Shown here piece after piece: positions 7,871-18,887 of a stretch of 64,000 bases of DNA. Location of the stretch: positions 868,001 to 932,000 of the forward strand of contig NZ_VAHD01000002.1 of the NCBI RefSeq assembly GCF_005876985.1. Reading direction: 5' to 3'. The position numbers were made by a program, and so were the translations under genes. The notes beneath the pieces were generated by a model. The model was not told the DNA's origin, did no database searches, and saw only the letters and a program-made list of their open reading frames with translations. Within the stretch, counting starts at the first letter, position 1, and every line of letters starts with the position of its first letter. The DNA is from Rhodoferax bucti (GTDB taxonomy: Bacteria > Pseudomonadota > Gammaproteobacteria > Burkholderiales > Burkholderiaceae_C).

Positions 7871-9289
7871 ATGCTCACACTCAGCCCCGATATCGCCACC
7901 CCCCTGGTCAGCCAGATCGTGGACGGACTGCGCGGCCTGATTGCAGGGCAGGTGCTCAAGCCGGGCAGCAAGCTGCCCTCCATCCGCGCTTTTGCGGTGG
8001 CCCACAACGTCAGCGTCTTCACCGTGGTGGAGGCTTATGACCGTTTGGTGGCGCAGGGGTGGCTGGTGTCGCGGGCCCATTCCGGCTTTTTTGTGAAGCG
8101 GCGTGAGGAGGGGGGGAGCGCAGGCACGCCTGCCCGTGCGGTAGAAACGCCCCGTTTTGATGCAAGCTGGTACCTGAAGCAGATTTTCGAGAACCGCAAT
8201 CTGCCGCTCAAGCCCGGTTGCGGCTGGTTGCCGCATGACTGGTTGTTTGGCGATGCCGTGCGCCGCAGCATGCGCCAGCTCTCCAGCGATGGTTCCGAGC
8301 TCGATGGCTATGGCTTGCCTTATGGCCACATGGCGCTGCGCATGATCATTGCCGAGTCACTGGCTGAACACCAGATCAGCGCGGAGGCTGGGCAGGTGTT
8401 GCTCACCCACGGCTCCAGCCAGGGGCTGGATTTGGTGGCGCGCTGCCTGCTCAAGCCGGGTGACACGGTGTTGGTGGACGACCCCTCGTACCCCAACCTG
8501 CTCTTCATGCTGCGCTTTGCCGGTGTGGAGGTGATCGGTGTGCCCCGCACCGGCGTGGGGTATGACCTCGCCGCGCTGGAGAGCATTTTGCAAACCCGCA
8601 AGCCCAAGGTGTTTTTTACCCAGCCGCGTTTGCAAAGTCCGACCTGCTCGGTGGCTTCAGTGGCGCAGTTGCACCGATTATTGCAGCTGGCAGAAACGCA
8701 TGACTTTGTGCTGGTAGAGAACGATATTTACGCCGATATGGACGTGGCGTCCCGCACGACGCTGGCCAGCCTGGATCAGCTACGCCGTGTGGTGTACGTG
8801 GGCAGCTATTCCAAAACTATCTCGCCCAATTTGCGTGTGGGGTATCTGTTGGCGAGGCCGGATTTGTCGGCCCAGTTTGTCCAGCTCAAGATGATTGCGG
8901 GTCTTACCTCTTCCGATATCGCGGAGCGCATTACCTTCGGTGCGGTCACCGATGGCCGCTGGCGCAAGCACCTCAAGTCCTTGCGCGACCGTTTGGGTGA
9001 GGCCCACCGCCAAGTCAGCCGCCGCCTGCTGGGGCTGGGTTTTGAAATCTTTCATGAGCCGGAGGCCGGCATGTACCTGTGGGCCCGGCACCCGGACATT
9101 GCGGACAGTGCGGTGCTGTCGCAGGCGGGTACCCAGGAAGGCATCATGCTCGGGCCGGGCCAGTTGTTTCTGGTGGAGCCCCGGCCCACGGGGTGGCTGC
9201 GTTTCAACGTCGCGTTCAGCGCAGATGAGCGCTTGTGGCGCTTTCTGGATCAGCGCATTCTGGTGGGCCAGAGCACCGAGCACGCCTGA
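7871..9289 (+). CDS. MocR/GabR-type transcriptional regulator with aminotransferase domain
   Basis: Regulator of 472 residues: N-terminal GntR-type winged helix (residues about 10-77, with LPSIRAFAVAHNVSVFTVVEAYDRL), then a class-I aminotransferase-like domain (about 115-465). PLP-binding residues are kept: Asp285 (ENDIY) and Lys315 in SYSKTISPNLRVGYL. The asparagine of the usual NPTG loop is replaced (QSPTCS). Family members such as GabR sense GABA through PLP and switch the divergent gabT operon; the same is likely here because the gene faces gabT across a region with repeated TGTACACA. PdxR-like control of vitamin B6 genes is unlikely since no pdx gene is near. Confidence 0.88.
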   Translation: MLTLSPDIATPLVSQIVDGLRGLIAGQVLKPGSKLPSIRAFAVAHNVSVFTVVEAYDRLVAQGWLVSRAHSGFFVKRREEGGSAGTPARAVETPRFDASWYLKQIFENRNLPLKPGCGWLPHDWLFGDAVRRSMRQLSSDGSELDGYGLPYGHMALRMIIAESLAEHQISAEAGQVLLTHGSSQGLDLVARCLLKPGDTVLVDDPSYPNLLFMLRFAGVEVIGVPRTGVGYDLAALESILQTRKPKVFFTQPRLQSPTCSVASVAQLHRLLQLAETHDFVLVENDIYADMDVASRTTLASLDQLRRVVYVGSYSKTISPNLRVGYLLARPDLSAQFVQLKMIAGLTSSDIAERITFGAVTDGRWRKHLKSLRDRLGEAHRQVSRRLLGLGFEIFHEPEAGMYLWARHPDIADSAVLSQAGTQEGIMLGPGQLFLVEPRPTGWLRFNVAFSADERLWRFLDQRILVGQSTEHA

Positions 9290-9303
9290 GCGCAGCCCGC
9301 GGG

Positions 9304-10473
9304 TCAGAGCAAGCCGCGTTGTGCCAGGTTGCGCATCAGGTGGGATGCGCCAAACGTCCAAGGCGCGCACTGGTGGGTGTGCAACATGCGGTTGCGCAAG
9401 CTGCCCAAGCGGGGGCTGCTGATGGCGACAACATCGCCCAAGTGGTGGGTGAATCCGCTGCCCGGAGCGTCCCGGTCTTGCACTGGTGCGAACAAGGTTC
9501 CCAGAAATAGCATGGCCCCGTCCGGGTACTGGTGGTGGGGGCCCATGAGCTGGGCGGACAAGTCCAGCGGGTCCCGGCTGATGCGGGCCATGGAGGAGTA
9601 GCCATCCATCACGAATCCGTCGGTGCCTTCCACCCGGAGGGTGAGCTCGGCGTTACGCACATCGTTCAGGGTGAAATGCCCGTCAAACAGGCGGATGAAG
9701 GGCCCTATCGACGCCGAAGCATTGTTGTCTTTGGCTTTGCCCAGTAAGAGGGCCGAGCGGCCTTCCACATCACGCAGGTTTACATCGTTGCCCAGCGTGG
9801 CGCCCACGACCTCGCTGCGCGAGTTGATGGCCAGCACGACCTCGGGCTCCGGGTTGTTCCAGTGCGATGCCGGGTGCAGGCCTGCATCGTCGCCACAGCC
9901 CACAGCGGCCAGCACCGGAGCTTTGGTGAAGATTTCAGCATCTGGGCCAATACCCACCTCCAAGTATTGGCTCCAGGCACCTTGGGCGATCAAGACCTGT
10001 TTGAGTGCCATGGCCTGCTCTGAACCGGGCTTGAGTTTGGAGAGGTCGTCGCCGATCAGCGCCTGAATTTCAGTGCGTATGGCGGCGGCGGCAGCCGGGT
10101 TGCCCCGGGCTTTTTCTTCAATGACACGCTCCAGCATGGAAGTGGCAAACGTGACGCCGGCCGCTTTGATGGCCTGCAGATCGCAGGGCGCCAGTAGCCA
10201 GGGCAGCGCCGTGTTGCGTGTGGCCGCACTGCTATTGGACAGCAGGCTTTCCACGCTGCACACAGGCTCCCCTGGGGCGCTGCGCAGGGCGGCTGCGGGG
10301 TCATCGGCCTCGAATACGTCGCGCGTGGTCGGATAGCGGGCGCTGATGTCCAGCACCTGCCCATGGCGCACGGTGACGACGCTGGGCCCTCGCACTTCGG
10401 GCCGCCAGATGCGGCCCAGCAGGGCTGCCTGATCGGCGTCGGCTGGCAGGGTGTTGTGGGGCGTGAGTTGCAT
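9304..10473 (-). CDS. FAH-family hydrolase/dehydratase, XylX-like (2-keto-3-deoxy-pentonate dehydratase?)
   Basis: Fumarylacetoacetate-hydrolase-superfamily protein of 389 residues. The C-terminal catalytic domain holds the metal-binding pattern NNPEPEVVLAINSRSEVVGATLGNDVNLRDVEGRSA split around residues 205-240. Its length and its N-terminal half (LPWLLAPCDLQAIKAAGVTFA) fit the XylX-type subgroup that dehydrates 2-keto-3-deoxy-xylonate/arabinonate to 2-oxoglutarate semialdehyde. It is last in a minus-strand operon with a TRAP transporter, a DHDPS-type lyase and a GntR regulator, which supports a sugar-acid role. The exact substrate cannot be decided from sequence. Confidence 0.72.
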   Translation of the reverse strand: MQLTPHNTLPADADQAALLGRIWRPEVRGPSVVTVRHGQVLDISARYPTTRDVFEADDPAAALRSAPGEPVCSVESLLSNSSAATRNTALPWLLAPCDLQAIKAAGVTFATSMLERVIEEKARGNPAAAAAIRTEIQALIGDDLSKLKPGSEQAMALKQVLIAQGAWSQYLEVGIGPDAEIFTKAPVLAAVGCGDDAGLHPASHWNNPEPEVVLAINSRSEVVGATLGNDVNLRDVEGRSALLLGKAKDNNASASIGPFIRLFDGHFTLNDVRNAELTLRVEGTDGFVMDGYSSMARISRDPLDLSAQLMGPHHQYPDGAMLFLGTLFAPVQDRDAPGSGFTHHLGDVVAISSPRLGSLRNRMLHTHQCAPWTFGASHLMRNLAQRGLL

Positions 10474-10479
10474 GGTGGC

Positions 10480-11778
10480 TTAGGTAGTGACGTAGCCCAT
10501 GGTCTGTGGAAGCCACAGCACGATTTGGGGGAAGAAGGTCATGGCCAGCAACAGGCATAGCAGCATCACCAGGAAGGGCCAGCCCTCTTTCATCATCTCG
10601 CCGATAGGAATGCCGGTGAGCGCTTTGGTGACGAACAGCAACATGCCGAAGGGCGGGTGGATGAGGCCGATCATCATGTTGAGCACCACCAGCACACCGA
10701 AGTGCACCAGGTCCACGCCCAGCAACTTGGCGGCTGGCAGCAGCATGGGCACAAACACCAGCAGCAACACCGACACATCCAGAAAGCAACCTAGCACCAG
10801 GAACATGACGTTCACCAGCAGCAGGAACTGGATTTTGGAGAGGTGCATGCTGTCCACCCACATGGCCATGCTTTGCGGTACGCCTTCCGCGGTGAACGCG
10901 TAGTTCAGCATGAACGAACCGGCCAGAATCAGTGTAATGACGGCGCTGCCCCGGGTGGACTCCATGACCACGCCCCAGAAACTGCGCCAGGTGAGTGCAC
11001 GAAACACCACGGCCGCCAGAATCAGGGCGTGCAGGGCCGCCACGGCGGCCGCCTCGGTCGGTGTGAAAGCGCCGGAGTAAATGCCACCCAGCAGCACGAT
11101 GGGCATGGACAAGGGCAGGGCGCCCCGGAAGATCAGGCCGGCCCATTCGGAGCGGGGCACGGGCTCGTCCCGCGGCATGTTGCGCTTGACGGCAATGATG
11201 TGCACCACGCCCATCATGAGGCCTGCCATTAAAAAGCCCGGCACGACGCCGCCCAGAAACAGTGCACCGACGGAGGCGCCGGACACCAGGGCGTAAATCA
11301 CCATGGGAATGCTGGGCGGAATGATGGGGCCCAGCGTGGCGCTGGCGACCACCACGGCGCCGGCAAAGCCACGGGTGTATTCCGGCTTTTTAAGCATCTG
11401 GCGGATGGTGACCAGGCCCGGCCCGGCGGCATCGGCAATGGCACTGCCGCTCATGCCCGAGAAGATCACGCTTACCAAAATGTCCACCTGTGCCAGGCCA
11501 CCGCGCATGCGGCCCACCAGAATGCGGCAGAAATCAAAAATACGCTCGCTGACCGTGCCAGCGTTCATGATGTTGGCCGCGAACACAAAGAGGGGGACGG
11601 CCAGCAGCACATAGCTGTTGTAAAGCCCGTTGCCCACCTGCTCGGCGACCAGGCCCACGTCCTGCCCCTTGGCCAGCAGGTAGCCGATGCCCGCAGCCAG
11701 CATCGAAAAGCCGATGGGCATGCGCAAGAGCAAGCCGGCGAGAAGAACCGCCACCAAAATCCAAAGTCCCGATGTCAT
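10480..11778 (-). CDS. dctM: TRAP transporter large permease, DctM type
   Basis: Large integral-membrane subunit of a sodium-driven TRAP importer, 432 residues with about twelve hydrophobic segments. Family landmarks visible are the N-terminal LWILVAVLLAGLLLRMPIGF and the loop VIFSGMSGSAIADAAGPG near residue 115. The start ATG at 11778 overlaps the stop of the small permease by 4 bp (ATGA), indicating translational coupling. It precedes the FAH-family gene by 6 bp. Substrate is probably a sugar acid or similar carboxylate, by context. Confidence 0.92.
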   Translation of the reverse strand: MTSGLWILVAVLLAGLLLRMPIGFSMLAAGIGYLLAKGQDVGLVAEQVGNGLYNSYVLLAVPLFVFAANIMNAGTVSERIFDFCRILVGRMRGGLAQVDILVSVIFSGMSGSAIADAAGPGLVTIRQMLKKPEYTRGFAGAVVVASATLGPIIPPSIPMVIYALVSGASVGALFLGGVVPGFLMAGLMMGVVHIIAVKRNMPRDEPVPRSEWAGLIFRGALPLSMPIVLLGGIYSGAFTPTEAAAVAALHALILAAVVFRALTWRSFWGVVMESTRGSAVITLILAGSFMLNYAFTAEGVPQSMAMWVDSMHLSKIQFLLLVNVMFLVLGCFLDVSVLLLVFVPMLLPAAKLLGVDLVHFGVLVVLNMMIGLIHPPFGMLLFVTKALTGIPIGEMMKEGWPFLVMLLCLLLAMTFFPQIVLWLPQTMGYVTT

Positions 11779-12254
11779 ATGCGCAGCTCCGCTTCCAACC
11801 CGATGCCGCGCACCGCGTTCCAAATGGCCCAGGCGCTACGGATGACCAGTGCGATCAGCAGCAACACAAAGGGCAGAAAAATCCACATGAAAGAAACTCC
11901 CAGCACCGGCGAGCCTTCGCGCGCCATGAAGTGCACATAGTCCCAGCTGGCGGGAATGGCGGCTGCGGAGAGCCCGCCCAAGAGCAGATTGCCCACAATC
12001 CGCATGACCTGGCGGCTGCGGTAGTTCACGCTGTTCCACAGCAAATCAAACACCACGTGTTCGCGCTCGGGCACCACGGCCGCGGCACCCCAAAGAATCA
12101 CCCACACATACAGAATCACCGCGGCTTCATCGGTCCAGGGCAGGGGCTTGTTAAAGCCGAAACGCGCTGTAATCTGGATGATGAATACGATGAACAGGGT
12201 CAGGAAAAGGCCGCCGCCCAGAAGGTTGGCGGCCTGTTGCAATCGGCGCAACAT
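11775..12254 (-). CDS. dctQ: TRAP transporter small permease, DctQ type
   Basis: Four-TM small subunit of the TRAP transporter (159 residues), stabilising the large permease in the inner membrane. The typical pattern is seen: TM1 NLLGGGLFLTLFIVFIIQI, then RFGFNKPLPWTDEAAVILYVWVILWGAA, then a charged loop with REHVVFDLL and two more helices. It overlaps dctM by 4 bp and lies 14 bp after dctP. Confidence 0.9.
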   Translation of the reverse strand: MLRRLQQAANLLGGGLFLTLFIVFIIQITARFGFNKPLPWTDEAAVILYVWVILWGAAAVVPEREHVVFDLLWNSVNYRSRQVMRIVGNLLLGGLSAAAIPASWDYVHFMAREGSPVLGVSFMWIFLPFVLLLIALVIRSAWAIWNAVRGIGLEAELRI

Positions 12255-12268
12255 GGCGTGGCAGTCGC

Positions 12269-13279
12269 TTACTTGGTCGCGTTAATGCGATCCAGCAAGC
12301 CCTTGGGCCACACCTTGGCGTAGTCAGACGCCTGGTAGGTGGCTTGCACCGACTTGCGGAAAGCGTCCACATCAGGGGTCGTGACCTGCAGGCCTTCCTT
12401 CTTGAAGAATTCGACGAGCTGGCCTTCTTCCTTGATGCGGTTCTCGTTGTTGTAGGCGGCAGCGGCTTGGGCTGCTGCTGTCACCTTTTGCTTTTGCGCG
12501 GGCGTCAAGGCGTTGAAGCTCTTATTGGAGATGGCGATGAAGATGCTATCTACCAAGTGGCTGGTCAACACGATTTGTTTGGTGACTTCGTAAAACTTGG
12601 CAGCGCGTACCGAGGGCAGGGGGTTGTCCTGGCCGTCGATGGTGCCGGTCTTGAGGCCCATGTACACCTCGCCGAAGGCCAGCGGTGTGGCGGTGGCACC
12701 GAGTGCTTCGCCGAGGAACAACCACTCTTTGGAGCCGGGCATGCGCAGCTTCACGCCTTTCAGGTCGGCAGGTGTTTTGACCGGTTTGGCTTCGCGCAGA
12801 TTGACCTGTCGGGTTCCCAAATAGACGGTGGCCAGCGGTGTGACTTCCATTTTTTCAGACACGGCCTTGAACAGCTCCGCACCAATGGGGCCGTTGAATA
12901 TCTTTTGTTGCTGGTCCGGATCGCGCACCACGTAGCCGGCGGTGAAGATGGAGAACTCGGGTACGAGCTTGGCAATGTCAAAGGCCGAGATGCTGGACAG
13001 CTCCAGGTTGCCGCGGGCCATGGCGGCAGGCTCGGTGCCTTGCTTGAACAGCGTGGCATTCAGGTTGATCTGCACATCGAATTCGCCGGGGGCTGTTTTT
13101 TCGAGCTGCTCTTTGAACACGGTCCACATCTTGGCGTGCCAGTCGTCCGGCACGGCGGGGGTGGAAATGCGCAACACGGTTTTGGTTTGTGCCAAGGCAG
13201 GCAGTGCGGGCAAGGCGGTGGCGCCCAGTGCAGCGGCGGCACCCAGCAGGGTGCGGCGGTTCAGGTGGGATGTGGTCAT
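12269..13279 (-). CDS. dctP: TRAP transporter periplasmic binding protein, DctP type
   Basis: Solute receptor of the TRAP importer, 336 residues. The N-terminus is a twin-arginine-like or Sec signal (NRRTLLGAAAALGATALPALPALA, with RR at residues 8-9), cut near residue 30. The ligand carboxylate-binding Arg is probably in LKGVKLRMPGSKEW, and AFGEVYMGLKTGTIDGQDNP is the hallmark DctP segment. First transporter gene after the DHDPS-family lyase, 26 bp downstream. Ligand is likely the same acid degraded by the neighbouring enzymes. Confidence 0.9.
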   Translation of the reverse strand: MTTSHLNRRTLLGAAAALGATALPALPALAQTKTVLRISTPAVPDDWHAKMWTVFKEQLEKTAPGEFDVQINLNATLFKQGTEPAAMARGNLELSSISAFDIAKLVPEFSIFTAGYVVRDPDQQQKIFNGPIGAELFKAVSEKMEVTPLATVYLGTRQVNLREAKPVKTPADLKGVKLRMPGSKEWLFLGEALGATATPLAFGEVYMGLKTGTIDGQDNPLPSVRAAKFYEVTKQIVLTSHLVDSIFIAISNKSFNALTPAQKQKVTAAAQAAAAYNNENRIKEEGQLVEFFKKEGLQVTTPDVDAFRKSVQATYQASDYAKVWPKGLLDRINATK

Positions 13280-13305
13280 GGTGTGTCTCCTCGTGTTGTT
13301 GGTAT

Positions 13306-14220
13306 TTACAGGTGGCTCAATGCGGCACCCAGTGCACGATAACCGCTGCGCACGGTTTGTAACTCGGTGTTATCCAAGGGGCTCAAAGGGGCGCGCATGG
13401 TCAGCCATGCATCGTCTCCGGTTTGCTCTGCAAGCATGGCTTTGTAGACGCCCACAAAAGGCATGCCGGGCTTGATAGACAGTAACTTGAGCAAATCCAG
13501 AATGAGCTGCTCATCGGCCTGGCTGACCTTGTCCGGTGCGCTCATGACCCGCTTCATCAAGCGGGGGGCAATATTGGCCAGCCCGTTGATGGAGCCCGAG
13601 CCGCCTTCGCACATGACCGGGGCTACATGCGGCTCTGCGCCGACCAAGATGGAGAGTTGCGGGAACGCACGTGCCAGACCCAGAGAGTGCTCCAGATCTC
13701 CGCTGCTGTCTTTGATGCCCATGACCTGCCCGGGGTGGCGGCGTACCAGCTCGGCCACTGCCGCGTGCGAAAAGCCGAAGGTGCTCATGAAGGGGAAGTG
13801 GTAGAGCAACAGCTTCAAGCCATCGTCACCAATGCCCCGCACCACCTGGGACACGGCGTCGATGATGCCGGCGTCTTTGGGCTGGTTGAAGAAGAAGGGC
13901 GGCATCAGCATCTGGCGGTGGACCCCCAGACCACTGGCGTGGCGGCCCAACTCAATAGCGTCGCCCAAAGCCAGGGCCGTGGTGGTCACGATGACCTGAT
14001 CCGGGCGGATGCCGCTGGCCAGCATGGCTTCGAGCAAGCCTTTGCGCTCGGCGATGGTGAACGCCGGGCCCTCGCCGGTGGTGCCAAAAAGGGTGACGCC
14101 ATCGCAGCCCGCATCCAGCATGCGCCGGGCGTGCGCCAGTGCACGGGGGGTGTCGAGTGCGCCATCTGCCGCAACGGGCAACAAAAGCGCGGGCCAAAGG
14201 CCGTGGATGTCTGGGTTCAA
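13306..14220 (-). CDS. DHDPS/NAL-family lyase or dehydratase, TTG start
   Basis: Class-I aldolase fold protein of 304 residues. Conserved features: GTTGEGP (the GTTGE carboxylate-binding motif, about residues 45-51), the catalytic Tyr in LLYHFP, and the Schiff-base Lys in MGIKDSSGD. Family members include KDG aldolase, 5-keto-4-deoxy-glucarate dehydratase and N-acetylneuraminate lyase; the TRAP/FAH setting favours a sugar-acid intermediate over lysine biosynthesis. I start it at TTG 14220, with AGGAG seven bases upstream and overlapping the regulator stop as TTGA. The upstream ATG at 14271 lies well inside the regulator gene and has no better ribosome site. Confidence 0.82.
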   Translation of the reverse strand: MNPDIHGLWPALLLPVAADGALDTPRALAHARRMLDAGCDGVTLFGTTGEGPAFTIAERKGLLEAMLASGIRPDQVIVTTTALALGDAIELGRHASGLGVHRQMLMPPFFFNQPKDAGIIDAVSQVVRGIGDDGLKLLLYHFPFMSTFGFSHAAVAELVRRHPGQVMGIKDSSGDLEHSLGLARAFPQLSILVGAEPHVAPVMCEGGSGSINGLANIAPRLMKRVMSAPDKVSQADEQLILDLLKLLSIKPGMPFVGVYKAMLAEQTGDDAWLTMRAPLSPLDNTELQTVRSGYRALGAALSHL

Positions 14221-14984
14221 AGAGGTCTCCTGGTGGTGTCGGTGGTGAGAGGGCTGTTGCCGGTATTCCATTCATTGCGCACTTGCTCCAGCGGCGCGTG
14301 CATCACACGGTTGCGCGCACTGCTGATGTGCTCTTCCAGCAGGGCTGCGGCTTTGCCGGCGTCCCGCTGGCGCAGGGCTTCGATGAAACGCAAGTGTTCT
14401 TCCATGGCGGGGATCAAACGCCCCGGCGTGATCACGCTGTGCTCCAGCTTGATCAGACGCACCCGCAGGCTGTTGACGCGGTACTGGTCGGAAATGATGT
14501 CGTTGCCCAGCGCATCCACCATGCGGTCATGCAAGCCCCAGTCCACGGCCTGCGCATCGTCGAGCAGCGTGCTGTCTTGCAAGGCGTCAGGCGCTGCGGC
14601 ACGCGCGAGGATGGTGCGGTGGGTGCTTTCAATGGCTTCCAGCTCGGCATCGGTAGCGGTATGCACAAAGTGGAGCAGGGCTTCGCGCTCGATCATGGAG
14701 CGCACCTGGAATGCATTGCGGATCAGGCGCAAATCCACATGGGCGATTTGCAAGCCGCGCTGCGGCACTGTCTTGACCAGACCGGCGGCCTCCAGGCGGG
14801 GAATCATTTCCCGCACTGCGCCCAAAGGCATATCCAGCAAGGTCATCAGCTCGCGTTGCGAGATGAATTGCCCCGCACGGATGCCGCCCTCAAACACTTG
14901 CCGGGTAAAGCCCTGGTAAGCCTTGGCGCGCTGGCTCAAGGTGTCGTCGATAGGGCTGATAACCGGTTGATTCATGACTGACAT
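14217..14984 (-). CDS. GntR-family regulator (FadR/VanR type, FCD domain)
   Basis: DNA-binding repressor of 255 residues. The N-terminal winged helix (about residues 20-85) contains ISQRELMTLLDMPLGAVREMIPRLEAAGLV. The helical FCD effector domain (about 95-235) carries likely metal ligands in DWGLHDRMV and a later EEHLRFIEAL. First gene of the operon with the lyase, TRAP transporter and FAH enzyme, and translationally coupled to the lyase. Probably autoregulates through the inverted repeat just upstream of its start. Effector is presumably the sugar acid or a pathway intermediate (inference). Confidence 0.87.
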   Translation of the reverse strand: MSVMNQPVISPIDDTLSQRAKAYQGFTRQVFEGGIRAGQFISQRELMTLLDMPLGAVREMIPRLEAAGLVKTVPQRGLQIAHVDLRLIRNAFQVRSMIEREALLHFVHTATDAELEAIESTHRTILARAAAPDALQDSTLLDDAQAVDWGLHDRMVDALGNDIISDQYRVNSLRVRLIKLEHSVITPGRLIPAMEEHLRFIEALRQRDAGKAAALLEEHISSARNRVMHAPLEQVRNEWNTGNSPLTTDTTRRPL

Positions 14985-15001
14985 GTTAGTTGTCGGTCAG
15001 T
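14977..15001. promoter_or_regulatory. Inverted repeat at the start of the GntR gene
   Basis: ACTGAC at 14977-14982 and GTCAGT at 14996-15001 form a 6-bp inverted repeat with a 13-bp spacer. It sits on the start codon region of the GntR-type gene and upstream of alaS, a sensible place for an autoregulatory operator. Confidence 0.4.
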
Positions 15002-15118
15002 ATGGCTGGTATTGGTACAAACCCGCGCGCACAAGAACCCGGTGGCCGCCTGCGGGGCGATGGCGGGGGCGGCGATAATAGTGGGTCCTATTGATCCACC
15101 ACTCGAAGAAATTCCGTC

Positions 15119-17770
<2,652 letters not shown>

Positions 17771-17796
17771 TGACAGTGCTGTAAGTTACTGCGATT

Positions 17797-17844
17797 GCTA
17801 TAAAAACAGGAGCTGCTTGCGCATATTCCATAAGCGCTAGCAGC
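17797..17844 (+). repeat. 48-bp hairpin repeat element, copy 2 (intergenic)
   Basis: Between alaS and the TlpA-like gene. Begins GCTATAAAAACAGG, core AGCTGCTTGCGC, ends GCGCTAGCAGC; the last 33 bases can pair as GCTGC..GCAGC with a short loop. Confidence 0.85.
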
Positions 17845-17866
17845 ACTTTTTGTATCTAAATCAAGT

Positions 17867-18418
17867 ATGCAGCGCCGTGATGCATTGACTGCACTAGGGG
17901 CCCTCGGGGCCTCTGGCGTTTTTGCTGCATCTTCCGATGCCAGCGGCCGTGGCTATGACCTGCTGCCGTGGCCTGTCGGGCAGGGCGTGCCGCCCATTCC
18001 GGTGGGCGATGGTGGGGCTTCCGCCGGCTCCTTGCAGGCACTGCACGGCAAAGCGGTGCTGATCAACTTCTGGGCTAGTTGGTGTGAACCCTGCCGCGCG
18101 GAAATGCCCGCACTCCAAACGCTGGCGGAGCGGGAGTCCGCCCACTTGGCGGTGCTGACCATCAACCTGAAAGAGAGCCCGGAGGCCATTGCCCGCTTTG
18201 TGCAAGCCACGGGGCTGACCTTGCCCGTGCTGCGCGATCCGCAGGGCGAAGTCGCACGTGCTTGGGGTATCCGCATTTACCCGTCCACCGTGTTGCTGGA
18301 TCGCCAAGGCACGCCGCGTAGCACCGTGCGCGGGGCCTTGGACTGGGCAGGGCGCGACGGGGATGCCTTGTGGCGCCCCTTGCTGCAGTCCGCCCCTCAG
18401 CGCCCGCGCAAGCGTTGA
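17867..18418 (+). CDS. TlpA/ResA-like exported thioredoxin-fold protein
   Basis: Predicted periplasmic thiol-disulfide protein, 183 residues. N-terminus MQRRDALTALGALGASGVFA looks like a signal with a paired arginine. The thioredoxin fold starts with VLINFWASWCEPCRAEMPAL, giving the redox motif CEPC near residue 75, and the cis-Pro loop is RIYPSTVLLD. Such proteins reduce apocytochromes or other cell-envelope thiols. Its 3' end overlaps the convergent thioredoxin-like gene by 22 bp. Partner proteins are not encoded nearby. Confidence 0.88.
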   Translation: MQRRDALTALGALGASGVFAASSDASGRGYDLLPWPVGQGVPPIPVGDGGASAGSLQALHGKAVLINFWASWCEPCRAEMPALQTLAERESAHLAVLTINLKESPEAIARFVQATGLTLPVLRDPQGEVARAWGIRIYPSTVLLDRQGTPRSTVRGALDWAGRDGDALWRPLLQSAPQRPRKR

Positions 18419-18753
18419 GCCAGGGCTTGCACGTCGGTGTCTTGCACCGGGCGTGCATCGACCGCCGCGCTCGATTGAATCAGGCGGCGCAGTGTTTCCA
18501 GATGAGGCATGACGGTGCCGAAAAAACGGGCGCTGCCGCCTTGTTCGATCAGGATGGTGGGGAAGTTTTCCACCTCAATCGGGTCTACAAGGTCCGCCTC
18601 ATCTTCCACATCCACCCATAGAAAGCGAGCATCCGCAAACTCGGCTTGCAAGCTGGTGAAAAGGGGGTGGTACTCGGTGCAGGTGCCGCACCACTGGGCA
18701 CAGAGGCAGGTGATCAGCAATTCGGAGGGGGCGGATTCGGTGGTAGGGGGCAT
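18397..18753 (-). CDS. Thioredoxin-family protein (cytoplasmic)
   Basis: Small thioredoxin-like protein of 118 residues without signal peptide. The active site is CAQWCGTCTEYHP with motif CGTC near residue 22, and the cis-Pro is in VENFPTILIEQGG. The sequence differs from housekeeping TrxA (CGPC), so a specialised thiol reductant role is likely but unknown. It converges on the TlpA-like gene. Confidence 0.82.
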   Translation of the reverse strand: MPPTTESAPSELLITCLCAQWCGTCTEYHPLFTSLQAEFADARFLWVDVEDEADLVDPIEVENFPTILIEQGGSARFFGTVMPHLETLRRLIQSSAAVDARPVQDTDVQALAQRLRGR

Positions 18754-18776
18754 GCGCGGTCTAATGACTCAAATCA

Positions 18777-18786
18777 ATATCGATAT
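18777..18786. promoter_or_regulatory. Palindrome ATATCGATAT upstream of fpr
   Basis: Perfect 10-bp palindrome about 100 bp before the fpr start, between two divergent genes (trx-like and fpr). Could be an operator for a redox-responsive regulator; no experimental match is known to me. Confidence 0.3.
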
Positions 18787-18887
18787 AACGGGCTGCAGGG
18801 GTATGAAGTTTTACAATATAGGGTTTCGCCCTAGGCCATTGCTGGCCTGTGTGGTGCTCCACAGATTGACCCTGAAGCAAGGCCCCC

